Source: Pseudomonadota bacterium (lineage in GTDB: Bacteria > Myxococcota > Myxococcia > Myxococcales > Myxococcaceae). From it: a stretch of DNA of 64,000 bases. Shown here in pieces: positions 51,211 through 59,148 of the stretch (positions are counted from its first letter, which is position 1; every line of letters begins with the position of its first letter). A program made the translations under genes and the position numbers. The stretch is from NCBI GenBank assembly GCA_023423535.1, contig JAFAFL010000094.1, forward strand, positions 62,001 to 126,000, given 5' to 3'. The notes beneath the pieces were generated by a model. It ran no database searches and had not been told where the DNA came from. It saw only the letters and a program-made list of their open reading frames with translations.

Positions 51211-52176
51211 TCAGGGTCCGGTATTCGTTCCGAGTTTTTCCGAGGCCCGGCGAGCGGCAGCGCTCTCCGGGTCTCTTGTTTTTGCGAACCCCCAGGCAGC
51301 GCGGGCTTCGTCTGCGCGGCCATTCTTGTGCAGCAGGTCGCCCCACGCGAGCAGCGCATCTCCGCCCTGGCCGAGGTAGGCGTGCGCGGCGCCCGCTTCG
51401 TAGTGACGAAGGACTTCGGCGTCGTGATCGTTCTGGGCGTTTGGCGCCTTCAGCATCGCGAGGAGGAAGTGCGCGTTGCGACGGCTCGAGGCGCGCATCG
51501 CGTGCTGCGCTCCCCGCTCCGCATGCGAGAGCGCTTCGGTGTGACGGCCGAGCGCGGCGTTGCAGACGGCGGCGCAGAAGTGCTGCTCGGCGCGGTAGAG
51601 CGGTGAGAGCGCGAGCGGATCGAAGTCGTCGAGGAAGGCGTGGAGCGGTGCGGGATCGCCCTCGTGCGCCGCGATCCACGCCCGCTGCGCGCGGAGGCCG
51701 TGGGTGAGCAAGGAGCCCCACAGTTCGTCTTCGTGCAGCGGGGAGAGTCGCGCCTTCGCGCCGGTCCAGTCGCCGAGGTTGTAGTCCGCCTCGGCGAGGT
51801 TGATTCGCAGCAGGTGGATCTGGCCCTCGTCGTAGGGCTCGGAGGTATCGGCGTGCGCGTCGGCCCACGCTTCGGTGGCGAGCGCTTCCCCGTAGCGGCC
51901 CGCGCAGATGAAGGCGTTGGCGGCGAGCGTGGCGGCCTCGTGGGCGCGCTCAGAAGGCGCACAGGTGAGGAGCAGCCGGCCCTCGCGCGTCATGCCGTCG
52001 AGGTCCGCGGTACAGGTGAGCGCCTGCGTCCGCAGCGCCGTGAGGGCGTAGCGCTTCTCCTCGTCCGTCCCTTCGCTCGCGGAGACCGCCGCTTCGACGA
52101 TCCGCAGAACCTCTGCGTACGCGCCCTCGAGGAGGATCCGCGCGAGGAGCTCTTCCATCACCTCTTCGGTCGTCAT
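51211..52176 (-). CDS. TPR-like helical repeat protein
   Basis: 321 residues from the ATG at 52176, which overlaps the LysR stop (ATGA). The protein is Ala/Leu/Glu-rich and helical throughout, with pairs of helices of TPR or HAT type: AEVLRIVEAAVSASEGTDEE, EAATLAANAFICAGRYGEAL, INLAEADYNLGDWTGAKARL, AVCNAALGRHTEALSHAERG and AHAYLGQGGDALLAWGDLLH. There is no signal peptide. It is probably a scaffold or regulatory partner. Its coupling to a LysR-type regulator suggests that the two act together. The longer frame that continues upstream across the LysR gene is not coding. Confidence 0.75.
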   Translation of the reverse strand: MTTEEVMEELLARILLEGAYAEVLRIVEAAVSASEGTDEEKRYALTALRTQALTCTADLDGMTREGRLLLTCAPSERAHEAATLAANAFICAGRYGEALATEAWADAHADTSEPYDEGQIHLLRINLAEADYNLGDWTGAKARLSPLHEDELWGSLLTHGLRAQRAWIAAHEGDPAPLHAFLDDFDPLALSPLYRAEQHFCAAVCNAALGRHTEALSHAERGAQHAMRASSRRNAHFLLAMLKAPNAQNDHDAEVLRHYEAGAAHAYLGQGGDALLAWGDLLHKNGRADEARAAWGFAKTRDPESAAARRASEKLGTNTGP

Positions 52177-53165
52177 GCGCGCGCCCTCCCCTTCTGCTTT
52201 GCGTTGGCGGGTTCGACGACGGCCGGCGCCAGCGCCTCGAGGAGCCGCTTTCCCGCGCGACCGGGCGGTGCGTCCTCGCGGTAGTAGAGCCTCGGCTCGA
52301 AGGCGTGCGTGTCGCCGCCCGCGAACGGGAGCGTGACCAGCTCGCCTCGCCGGAGCTCGTCGCCGATGAGCCACTCCGGCAACCAGCCGCAGCCAATGCC
52401 CGCGAGGATCGCCGCCTTCTTCGCGTGGAAGTCGGAGAGGCGCACGCGCGAGTGCACGTCCACGTTCGCGGTGGAGAGCTGCAGGCGCGGGTCGCTGCCG
52501 CGGACGGTGAGGAGCACGTGGCGCTCGAGCTCTTCGGGGCCGAATCTGGCGGGCGACGTGCGAGTGGCGGCCGTGGTGCGTGAGGTGCGCGGGCCTCGTT
52601 TGCTGCGAGGGCTGCGCGCGTCGCTCATGCGCGCGAGTGGATGCTTGCGGTGCGCCACCAGCCGGGCGGTGAGCCGGGGCAATGGCAGGGAGCGCATGCG
52701 CTCGAGGCGCGTGGGCAGGACGCTGATCATCACGTGTGCGTCTTCGCTGAGGAAGCGCTGCTCCACGCCGTCGAGGTGATCCGCGCTCACCTGCACCCGC
52801 GTCGGCGCGCCCTCCGCTCGCAGCGTGCCCACCAGTTGCAGCATGGGCACCGCGGGAAAGATGCCGTCGTACACGATGCGCAGCGAAGGCTCCCAGCCGC
52901 TCTGCATCTGCGCGCAGGCATCGACGAGCGCGCGTTCGGCGGAGAGGAGGCGGCGACACAGCTCCAGCACCGCCTGGCCCTCGGCCGTGAGCCGCGTCCG
53001 GTAGCCGCGGCGGTCGAGCAGCGTGAGGCCCGTCTGCGCCTCCAGTCCCTTGATCGCGTAGAGCACCGCGGTGTGGACCTTGTGCAGCGACAGCGCTGCT
53101 GCCTGCAGGGTCCCGTGCGTGGCCAGTGCGTCGAGGGCGCGGGCCTGCTCGAGGGTGACGTGCAT
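52173..53165 (-). CDS. LysR-type transcriptional regulator
   Basis: 330 residues from the ATG at 53165. The winged-helix HTH is at the start: QARALDALATHGTLQAAALS, then LHKVHTAVLYAIKGLEAQTG and LTLLDRRGYRTRLTAEGQAV. The effector domain follows, with GIGCGWLPEWLIGDEL near the end. A low-complexity Arg/Ser/Thr stretch (about 180-208: ARMSDARSPRSKRGPRTSRT) is inserted where most LysR proteins have none. It is transcribed away from hmgA, and the 107-bp gap holds an inverted repeat of LysR type (53191-53219). It probably controls the homogentisate genes in response to a tyrosine-pathway intermediate, and its own operon with the TPR gene. Confidence 0.88.
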   Translation of the reverse strand: MHVTLEQARALDALATHGTLQAAALSLHKVHTAVLYAIKGLEAQTGLTLLDRRGYRTRLTAEGQAVLELCRRLLSAERALVDACAQMQSGWEPSLRIVYDGIFPAVPMLQLVGTLRAEGAPTRVQVSADHLDGVEQRFLSEDAHVMISVLPTRLERMRSLPLPRLTARLVAHRKHPLARMSDARSPRSKRGPRTSRTTAATRTSPARFGPEELERHVLLTVRGSDPRLQLSTANVDVHSRVRLSDFHAKKAAILAGIGCGWLPEWLIGDELRRGELVTLPFAGGDTHAFEPRLYYREDAPPGRAGKRLLEALAPAVVEPANAKQKGRARA

Positions 53166-53190
53166 CCGGTGGGCTCCTCTGACGGTGGCT

Positions 53191-53219
53191 CCAGATTGTG
53201 CGCCTTCTGCACAGTCTGG
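53191..53219. promoter_or_regulatory. LysR-type operator between LysR and hmgA
   Basis: An 11-bp inverted repeat, CCAGATTGTGC (53191-53201) and GCACAGTCTGG (53209-53219), has one mismatch and a 7-bp spacer. It contains the LysR consensus T-N11-A (TGC-N7-GCA, centred at 53205). It is 26 bp upstream of the LysR start codon and 54 bp upstream of hmgA. Confidence 0.7.
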
Positions 53220-53272
53220 TGCAGGAAATTGTCATTTCTTTCGTGGGCCGCCCGCCGCGAGAGTCTCCGCCC

Positions 53273-54412
53273 ATGCCCATGGACATCCCCTACATCCGCG
53301 GCAAGGTCGCCCAGCAGGCACACGTGGCGGTGCCGGAGGGCACCATCGAGGAGGAGTACGCGCGCAACGGCTTCTTCGGCCGATACGCGCACCTCTACCG
53401 CACGCACGCGCCGGTCGGCTGGACGCGGATCGAAGGGCCGCTTCGCCCGCGCGCGTACGATCTGCGGCGGATGGATGGGGTGGATGCGTCCTGCGGCGAG
53501 GGCGACTGGCTCTCGGCGCGGCGGGGAGTGCTGGAGAACGCGGACGTGCGGCTCTCCTGGGCGCAGCTCGATGCGGCGATGCCGTACGGCTTCCGCAACG
53601 CGGACGGTGACGAGCTGCTCTTCGTGCACGCGGGCGCGGGGCGAATCGAGACGGACTTCGGGCCGCTCGCGTACGAGCCGGGCGACTACCTCGTGGTGCC
53701 GCGCGGGACGGTGTACCGGCTCGCGCCGACGAGCCCTTCGCGCTTCCTCGTCATCGAGGCCTTCAGCGAGATCACCTTCCCCGACCGAGGGATGCTCGGG
53801 CAGCACGCGCTCTTCGATCCGGCGGTGATCTCCGTCCCGTCACCGGAGGAGGGCTCGACGTTGCCGCCGACGGCGAGCGGAGAGTGGGAGCTGCGCATCC
53901 TGCGCGCGGGCGAGGTGACGCGGGTCTTCTACCCGTTCAATCCGCACGACGTGGTGGGCTGGAAGGGCACGCTCACGGTGCAGAAGCTCAACGTGCGCGA
54001 CATCCGGCCGGTGTCCTCGGACCGCTACCACCTGCCGCCGAGCGCGCACACGACCTTCCTCATGCACAACGCGGTGGTCTGCACCTTCGCGCCGCGCCCG
54101 CTGGAGAACGGCGATCCGCGCGCGATGAAGGTGCCGTTCTTCCACTCGAACATCGACTTCGACGAGGTGCTCTTCTACCACTCGGGCGAGTTCTTCAGCC
54201 GGACGGGGATCGCGCCGGGGATGATCACCTTCCATCCGCAAGGCATCCACCACGGGCCGCAGGGCAAGGCGCAGGAGCGCGCCCAGCAGGCGACGAGGAC
54301 GGAGGAGGTCGCGGTGATGCTGGACACGAAGCGCCCGCTGCGGCCGTGCGGCGTGGCGGAGCAGTGCGAAGTGACGGACTACTGGAGGAGCTGGAAATGG
54401 GCGGTGGTGTGA
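53273..54412 (+). CDS. hmgA: Homogentisate 1,2-dioxygenase
   Basis: 379 residues from the ATG at 53273 (PMDIPYIRGKVAQQAHVAVP). The cupin-fold family blocks are NADGDELLFVHAGAGRIETD, LAYEPGDYLVVPRGTVYRL, and the metal region FFHSNIDFDEVLFYHSGEFF with Glu and His, then GMITFHPQGIHHGPQG. It uses ferrous iron to open the ring of homogentisate to maleylacetoacetate in tyrosine and phenylalanine breakdown. The length is slightly below that of the Pseudomonas or human enzyme. It is followed with a 16-bp overlap by hppD, the enzyme that makes its substrate, so both steps are co-expressed under the LysR regulator. No hmgB or hmgC is in the window. Confidence 0.93.
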   Translation: MPMDIPYIRGKVAQQAHVAVPEGTIEEEYARNGFFGRYAHLYRTHAPVGWTRIEGPLRPRAYDLRRMDGVDASCGEGDWLSARRGVLENADVRLSWAQLDAAMPYGFRNADGDELLFVHAGAGRIETDFGPLAYEPGDYLVVPRGTVYRLAPTSPSRFLVIEAFSEITFPDRGMLGQHALFDPAVISVPSPEEGSTLPPTASGEWELRILRAGEVTRVFYPFNPHDVVGWKGTLTVQKLNVRDIRPVSSDRYHLPPSAHTTFLMHNAVVCTFAPRPLENGDPRAMKVPFFHSNIDFDEVLFYHSGEFFSRTGIAPGMITFHPQGIHHGPQGKAQERAQQATRTEEVAVMLDTKRPLRPCGVAEQCEVTDYWRSWKWAVV

Positions 54413-55452
54413 ATCCCTGTGGGCTGGACGGCATCGACTTCATCGAGTTCGTCTCGCCGGAGCCGGAGCGCCTCGACCTGCTGTTCAAGGCGTTCGGGTT
54501 CTCGAAGCTGATGCGGCACGCGTCGAAGCCGGTGGACCTCTACCAGCAGGGCGACATCACCTTCCTCGTGAACCGCGAGCCGCTCTCGTTCGCGGCGCAG
54601 TTCTCGAAGCTGCACGGTCCTTCGATCTGCGCGATGGGCTGGCGCGCGCACGACGCGGTGGCGGCGCAGACGGCGGCCCAGGCGCGGGGCGCTCGGGTGC
54701 GGCCGGAGGGCGACTACCTGCGCGGGGGCAAGCCGGTGCCGGCCATCTACGGGATCGGCGACAGCCTCATCTACTTCATCGACGGGCATCAGGACGCGGG
54801 CCGCTACGCGCAGATGGGCTTCGTGCCGCTCGCGGAGCCGGAGCGCGTGGAGCACAAGGGCTTCACCGCGATCGACCACCTGACGAACAACGTGGAGAAG
54901 GGGACCATGAAGAGGTGGTCCGACTTCTACAAGTCGGTCTTCGGCTTCGAGGAGATCCGCTACTTCGACATCCGCGGCGCAAAGACCGGGCTGACCTCGT
55001 ATGCGCTGCGCTCGCCGTGCGGGAAGTTCTGCATCCCCATCAACGAGGCGGACGAGAAGAAGTCGCAGATCAACGAGTACCTCGAGGAGTACAAGGGCCC
55101 GGGCGTGCAGCACCTGGCGTTCCTCACCACCGACATCCTGGATTCGCTCCGCCGGCTCGAGGGCAGCCCCATCGAGATGCTGGACATGGACGACGAGTAC
55201 TACGCGGAGGTGTACCGGCGCGTTCCGCACGTGACCGAGGACCGCGAGGAGATCCGTCGCCGCAACGTGCTCATCGACGGTGACGAGGAGGGCTACCTCC
55301 TGCAGATCTTCACGAAGAACCTCATCGGGCCGATCTTCATCGAGCTCATCCAGCGCAAGAACCACCTCTCGTTCGGCGAGGGGAACTTCGGCGCGCTGTT
55401 CCGCAGCATCGAGCGGGATCAGGCGAAGCGCGGCGTGTTCGACGGCGAGTAG
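54397..55452 (+). CDS. hppD: 4-hydroxyphenylpyruvate dioxygenase
   Basis: 351 residues. The ATG at 54397 was chosen over the GTG at 54409 because GGAGGAG lies 6 bp upstream. The VOC-fold protein has two repeats: LDGIDFIEFVSPEPERLDLL and the C-terminal catalytic domain with the Fe ligands in FTAIDHLTNNVEKGTMKRWS (His), GPGVQHLAFLTTDI (His) and GPIFIELIQRKNHLSFGEGN (Glu). It converts 4-hydroxyphenylpyruvate into homogentisate with O2. Placed directly after hmgA, it forms a two-gene tyrosine catabolism operon. The product is also the head group precursor of tocopherol-like compounds, but catabolism is the simpler reading here. Confidence 0.95.
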   Translation: MGGGVNPCGLDGIDFIEFVSPEPERLDLLFKAFGFSKLMRHASKPVDLYQQGDITFLVNREPLSFAAQFSKLHGPSICAMGWRAHDAVAAQTAAQARGARVRPEGDYLRGGKPVPAIYGIGDSLIYFIDGHQDAGRYAQMGFVPLAEPERVEHKGFTAIDHLTNNVEKGTMKRWSDFYKSVFGFEEIRYFDIRGAKTGLTSYALRSPCGKFCIPINEADEKKSQINEYLEEYKGPGVQHLAFLTTDILDSLRRLEGSPIEMLDMDDEYYAEVYRRVPHVTEDREEIRRRNVLIDGDEEGYLLQIFTKNLIGPIFIELIQRKNHLSFGEGNFGALFRSIERDQAKRGVFDGE

Positions 55453-55505
55453 CGGGGAGCGCGGGCCGCGGGTGGGACCCGGGGCACGTGCCGCGTGTGG
55501 GGCCA

Positions 55506-55829
55506 TCAGGATTGACGGGCAGGTGACGGGCAGTGACGACCGGTGCGGGGCGGGGCCATGTCCGTCCCACCCGCATGATGCGCGGGTACGAACAGTGCAC
55601 CACCCGCGGTCCCCACCCGACGCCAGGAGCCACCCTGCCCATGTCCCTGAACGCCGAGACGCTCGTGATGAAGAACCGCCGCGCCTGTGACTGCGGCCGC
55701 CCCGCCCTCTACTGGAGCCGCGCCCGGAGGCGCTTCCGCTGGATGCCGGATCACCCGCTTTGCCGCCCCTGCTGGTGCTCCTTGAGCACGTCGGCGCGCG
55801 TGCACGGTAGGCTCGGTCGTCAATCCTGA
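55506..55829. repeat. 12-bp inverted repeats and TGACGGGCAG iterons flanking a small gene
   Basis: TCAGGATTGACG (55506-55517) is exactly inverted as CGTCAATCCTGA (55818-55829), the second copy including the stop codon of the small zinc-ribbon gene. The left copy overlaps two direct repeats of TGACGGGCAG at an 11-bp period (55513-55522, 55524-55533), with a third partial TGACGACC at 55534. They could be regulator sites upstream of the small gene and of the FHA activator gene. Confidence 0.45.
55641..55829 (+). CDS. Small zinc-ribbon-like protein
   Basis: 62 residues from the ATG at 55641, with CAGGAG 16 bp upstream. The middle has the paired-Cys pattern ACDCGRPALYWSRARRRFRW, then HPLCRPCWCSL: two CxC/CxxC knuckles separated by about 24 residues, which fits a small zinc ribbon. 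The spacer is very basic and aromatic (YWSRARRRFRWMP), suggesting nucleic-acid contact. No family is recognised, but short proteins of this kind are common in Myxococcota. It ends 17 bp before the FHA activator gene, so the two are probably co-transcribed. Confidence 0.6.
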   Translation: MSLNAETLVMKNRRACDCGRPALYWSRARRRFRWMPDHPLCRPCWCSLSTSARVHGRLGRQS

Positions 55830-55846
55830 CGGGCTGCGAGGTCATC

Positions 55847-57490
55847 TTGACGAGCAAGAATGCAAAGCAGCGGGGCGGCGGCTCGAACGTCACCGCCGTT
55901 GATGTCTCCCGTCAGAGGCGCCGCGGATCCCGTCACGCGCCGCCGGATTCGCCGAGCGGTCCGCGCACCGAATACCCGCCCTCGGCACCGCACGACCCCT
56001 CCCACTCGCAGACGGCGCCGCCCTATCGCGAGCCTCGCGCGATTCGGGTCCAGCGCCGCGGCGAGCAGCCCTTCGAGATGCCGATCTACGCGGACGTCCG
56101 TTACAGCTTCGGCCGCGAGCGCACCTGCGACGTCGTGTTTGCGGACGACACCATTTCGCGGCTGCACGGCGTGCTCTCGTACCAGGGCGACGGGCGCTGG
56201 GTGTACCGGGACATGGGCTCGAGCAACGGGAGCTGGCTGTCGGAGCTGCTCGACGTGGCGCCGGACGTGCGCGAGGAGGCCGAGCGGATCCAGCCGGGCC
56301 GCAGCTACGTCGTCGCCGCGGGGGAAGCGGTGGTGCTGGCGAACAAGGCAGGACGCATCGCGTTCCTCGCCGAGCTCCCAGCGGGGGCCTCCTCTCCAAG
56401 CGCGGGGATGGACAGCAGCACGCCCGCGACCGGGAAGCTTCGCCGTGAGATCGAGATCAACGCGCGGCACCACCTGCCGGTCTTCCTCCTCGGCCCCACG
56501 GGTTCGGGAAAGACGTGGGCTGCGCGGCGCATCCACGAGCAGAGCGGCGCAGAGGGCGCGTTCGTGTCGGTCAACTGCGGCGCGCTCACCAGCGACATCA
56601 ACACCCTCAAGAGCGAGCTGCTCGGGCACATGAAGGGCGCGTTCTCGGGGGCGCTGCAGGCGCGGCTGGGCAAGCTGCACCACGCGAAGAACGGCACGCT
56701 CTTCCTCGACGAGATCGAATCGCTTCACCCCGAGGCGCAGGCGTTCCTGCTCGATCTGCTCGACGGGACGGGAAACTTCGCGCCGCTCGGTGCGCCGGGG
56801 AACCACTTCCTGCCGCCACCGACCTTCCGGCTCATCTCCGCCTCGAAGCGGCCGCTGCGTCAGAGCGCGCTGCGCGAGGATCTCTGCAACCGGCTCGCGC
56901 GCGGAGGAATCATCCTCGTGCCGGGGCTCGACGAGCGCCGCGAGGACATCCCGCAGCTCGTCGAGTCGTTCCTCGCCAGGGCAAACGCCGAGCAGCGGAT
57001 GAACGTGCGCTTCGACCCCGAAGCGGTGTCGCTGCTGCAGGCGCAGGAGTGGCCCGATCACGTGCGCGGGCTCGAGGGCGTGGTGCTGCTCCTCGCGGAG
57101 CTCGCCCACGCGCAATCCAGGGGCGGCGGCCGCGCGGAAGCGACGGGTGTGTTCCGTCAGGTCACGGGGCGGCCGGTCACGAAGAAGAAGAAGACGGCGG
57201 TCGTCACGGCCGAGGACGTGCGCGAGCACATGCAGTCGCGCGCCGCGGCGTTCGGGTCCATCCCCCATCCACCGGTGCTGCCACCACCGCCTGCGCGTCT
57301 CGAGCGAGAGCCCATGCGGAGCGAGGCGAACGTCACGCTGCACAAGCGGCCGAAGGACTACACGCGCGCAGAGCTGGAGACGGCGCTCGAGGCCTACGGT
57401 GGGAACCTCACCCGCACTGCCCGCTCGCTGGGGATGGTGGTCAACACGCTGAAGTCCAGGATGGCCGAGCTGGGCCTTCGTCGGGGATAA
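55847..57490 (+). CDS. FHA-domain sigma54-type enhancer-binding protein
   Basis: 547 residues from a TTG at 55847. The first 65 residues are disordered (Pro/Ser/Arg-rich). The FHA domain (about 75-165) has YSFGRERTCDVVFADDTISR LHGVL and DMGSSNGSW, the phosphothreonine-binding loops. The AAA+ domain shows Walker A (LLGPTGSGKTW), the L1 loop GHMKGAFSGALQARLGKL (GAFSGA instead of GAFTGA), Walker B (GTLFLDEI) and the arginine/sensor region REDLCNRLARGGI. A Fis-type HTH closes it (LETALEAYGGNLTRTARSLG, VVNTLKSRMAEL). Such proteins, common in myxobacteria, respond to Ser/Thr kinases. The L1 variation may alter or abolish sigma54 contact. The 57501 gene follows 10 bp later. Confidence 0.88.
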   Translation: MTSKNAKQRGGGSNVTAVDVSRQRRRGSRHAPPDSPSGPRTEYPPSAPHDPSHSQTAPPYREPRAIRVQRRGEQPFEMPIYADVRYSFGRERTCDVVFADDTISRLHGVLSYQGDGRWVYRDMGSSNGSWLSELLDVAPDVREEAERIQPGRSYVVAAGEAVVLANKAGRIAFLAELPAGASSPSAGMDSSTPATGKLRREIEINARHHLPVFLLGPTGSGKTWAARRIHEQSGAEGAFVSVNCGALTSDINTLKSELLGHMKGAFSGALQARLGKLHHAKNGTLFLDEIESLHPEAQAFLLDLLDGTGNFAPLGAPGNHFLPPPTFRLISASKRPLRQSALREDLCNRLARGGIILVPGLDERREDIPQLVESFLARANAEQRMNVRFDPEAVSLLQAQEWPDHVRGLEGVVLLLAELAHAQSRGGGRAEATGVFRQVTGRPVTKKKKTAVVTAEDVREHMQSRAAAFGSIPHPPVLPPPPARLEREPMRSEANVTLHKRPKDYTRAELETALEAYGGNLTRTARSLGMVVNTLKSRMAELGLRRG

Positions 57491-57500
57491 CCCCCGGGCC

Positions 57501-57926
57501 ATGTCCATCCGCCGCACCGTCGAGCTTCACGATTCGAGGCTGCTGAAGCTTCACCAGCGCGAAGGAGACCTGGTGATCGTCTTCGATGCCTACGTGCACC
57601 GTGAGAACGACGAGCTCGACGTGGACGCGGGGCGCTGGACCGGTTGGCGACAGAAGCTCGCGCTCACGTTGAAGGCGGCCGCCGTCGAAGGTGCGTCGCC
57701 ACGCGCGCCCTCTGTCGTCGAAGAGGGGGAGCTGCTGACGGTCGCGCCGAGACACGAGCGCAGGTTTGCCGTCCTGCCCCTCCCCTTCGCGCTCGATTCG
57801 GGCGTGGACGAGGTCTCGCTGTGGCTCGAGTGCCGGAGTGGCGAGCTGCTGGTGCGCGCGAAGTCGGTCGCGTTGAAAGAGGTCGAGGACGCCCGCTTCG
57901 TGGAGCGGAACACCTTCGGCGTGTGA
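57501..57926 (+). CDS. Hypothetical protein, beta-rich
   Basis: 141 residues from the ATG at 57501 (SIRRTVELHDSRLLKLHQRE), 10 bp after the activator gene. It is predicted mostly beta: GDLVIVFDAYVHRENDELDV, GWRQKLALTLKAAAVEGASP, ERRFAVLPLPFALDSGVDEV, SLWLECRSGELLVRAKSVAL. There is no signal peptide or membrane span. The pattern of a calcium-free C2-like or WYL-adjacent beta sandwich is suggested but not proved, and I recognise no family. The stop is 7 bp from the convergent dehydrogenase gene. Confidence 0.65.
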   Translation: MSIRRTVELHDSRLLKLHQREGDLVIVFDAYVHRENDELDVDAGRWTGWRQKLALTLKAAAVEGASPRAPSVVEEGELLTVAPRHERRFAVLPLPFALDSGVDEVSLWLECRSGELLVRAKSVALKEVEDARFVERNTFGV

Positions 57927-57933
57927 CCGGGCT

Positions 57934-59148
57934 TCAGCCCGCGCGGGCCTTGTGTCCGCGTGCTTCCTGCAGGGCATCGATCAGCGCATCCGCGAGCTGA
58001 CGCGTCGTGGCCGCGCTCTGCTCCACCACGTCATCAGCGCCGCGAAGCCCGAGCATGTCGTACGTGCGCACTCGGCCCCTTGCGACGACCTGCGACACCG
58101 CGGCACGGATCCGCTCCGCGCACTCTCGTTGGCCGACGTGCTCCGCCAGCATCGCGCCCGCGAGGACGGTGGCAATCGGGTTCACGATCGGGGGGAGCCG
58201 CTCCGCGTACTGCGGCGCCGAGCCGTGGGTGGGCTCGAATACGGCGCACGACGGGCCGAGGTTCGCGCACGCGGCGAAGCCCAGTCCGCCCGCCAATCCG
58301 GCAAAGGCGTCCGACAGGAGGTCTCCGACGAGCGCGCTGGCGAGCACCACGCCGGCGTCCTCCGGCCGCCGCGTCAGCCACATCAACTGCGCATCGACAT
58401 TCACGCACTCGAGCGAGATACCCGGGTACTCGCGCGCGACCTCCTGCGCCGCGGAGAGAAAGAGCGCCGCGGTCTCGCGCATCACGCCCCACTTGTCGCA
58501 CAGCCGAACGACGCGGTCGCCTCGCCGGGCCGCGTGCTCGAAGGCGACGCGGGCGACGAGGAGACATGCTTCACGGCTCATCACGCGTGCGGACACCGCG
58601 AGGTCTTCGGAGGAGGTCTGACGGAACCGCGCCATCTCCGGATGTGCGTCGAACGCTTCGCGCACCTGCGCGGGGAGTGGACTCCACTCGATGCCGGCGT
58701 AGAGGCACTCGGTGTTCTGCATCACCACCAGCGTGTCGATCGCCGGTTCCTCGATTGCGCCCGTCGCGGTGCGCCGCACGAAGTTCAGCGGGTGTCCGGC
58801 GAAGGAGCGCGACGGACGCAGCGCGACCTCCAGCGACAGGCGACGGCGCAGCTCCAGCACCGGGCTCCGGTACACACGTCCGGTTCCACGAAGCTCCGGA
58901 GGGAGTGCCGCCTCCGCTTCTGTCTTCGGCCTGGAGGTGATCGCGCCCAGCAGTCCAACGCGGTGCTCGAGCAGCAGATCGATCGTCCGTTGCGGCAGGG
59001 CGATTCCATCCCGCCGCCAGCAGTCCCAGCCGAGGTCCGCGTGGATGAGCTCCGCTTCGAAGCCCGCCGCATCGAGGACGCGGAGCGCCTCCGGCACGAC
59101 GACGCGACCAATGCCGTCTCCCGGCATCACCACCACCGTCGGCTTCAC
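57934..59148 (-). CDS. Isopropylmalate/isocitrate dehydrogenase-family enzyme coupled to NRPS
   Basis: 404 residues from a GTG at 59148, with GAGGAGG upstream; it overlaps the NRPS stop by 4 bp. The beta-decarboxylating dehydrogenase fold is clear: VVVMPGDGIGRVVVPEALRV (N-terminus), SPVLELRRRLSLEVALRPSR (Arg pair for the malate part), the substrate region MQNTECLYAGIEW where IPMDH/ICDH usually have NTEG, VRLCDKWGVM with the catalytic Lys, and NVDAQLMWLTRRPEDAGVVL with DLLSDAFAGLAGGLGF holding the metal-binding Asp residues. The NAD(P) loop is EPTHGSAPQYA. Coupling to an NRPS rather than leuCD suggests a role in making a precursor (a 2-oxo or 3-hydroxy-type acid), not leucine. Confidence 0.8.
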   Translation of the reverse strand: MKPTVVVMPGDGIGRVVVPEALRVLDAAGFEAELIHADLGWDCWRRDGIALPQRTIDLLLEHRVGLLGAITSRPKTEAEAALPPELRGTGRVYRSPVLELRRRLSLEVALRPSRSFAGHPLNFVRRTATGAIEEPAIDTLVVMQNTECLYAGIEWSPLPAQVREAFDAHPEMARFRQTSSEDLAVSARVMSREACLLVARVAFEHAARRGDRVVRLCDKWGVMRETAALFLSAAQEVAREYPGISLECVNVDAQLMWLTRRPEDAGVVLASALVGDLLSDAFAGLAGGLGFAACANLGPSCAVFEPTHGSAPQYAERLPPIVNPIATVLAGAMLAEHVGQRECAERIRAAVSQVVARGRVRTYDMLGLRGADDVVEQSAATTRQLADALIDALQEARGHKARAG

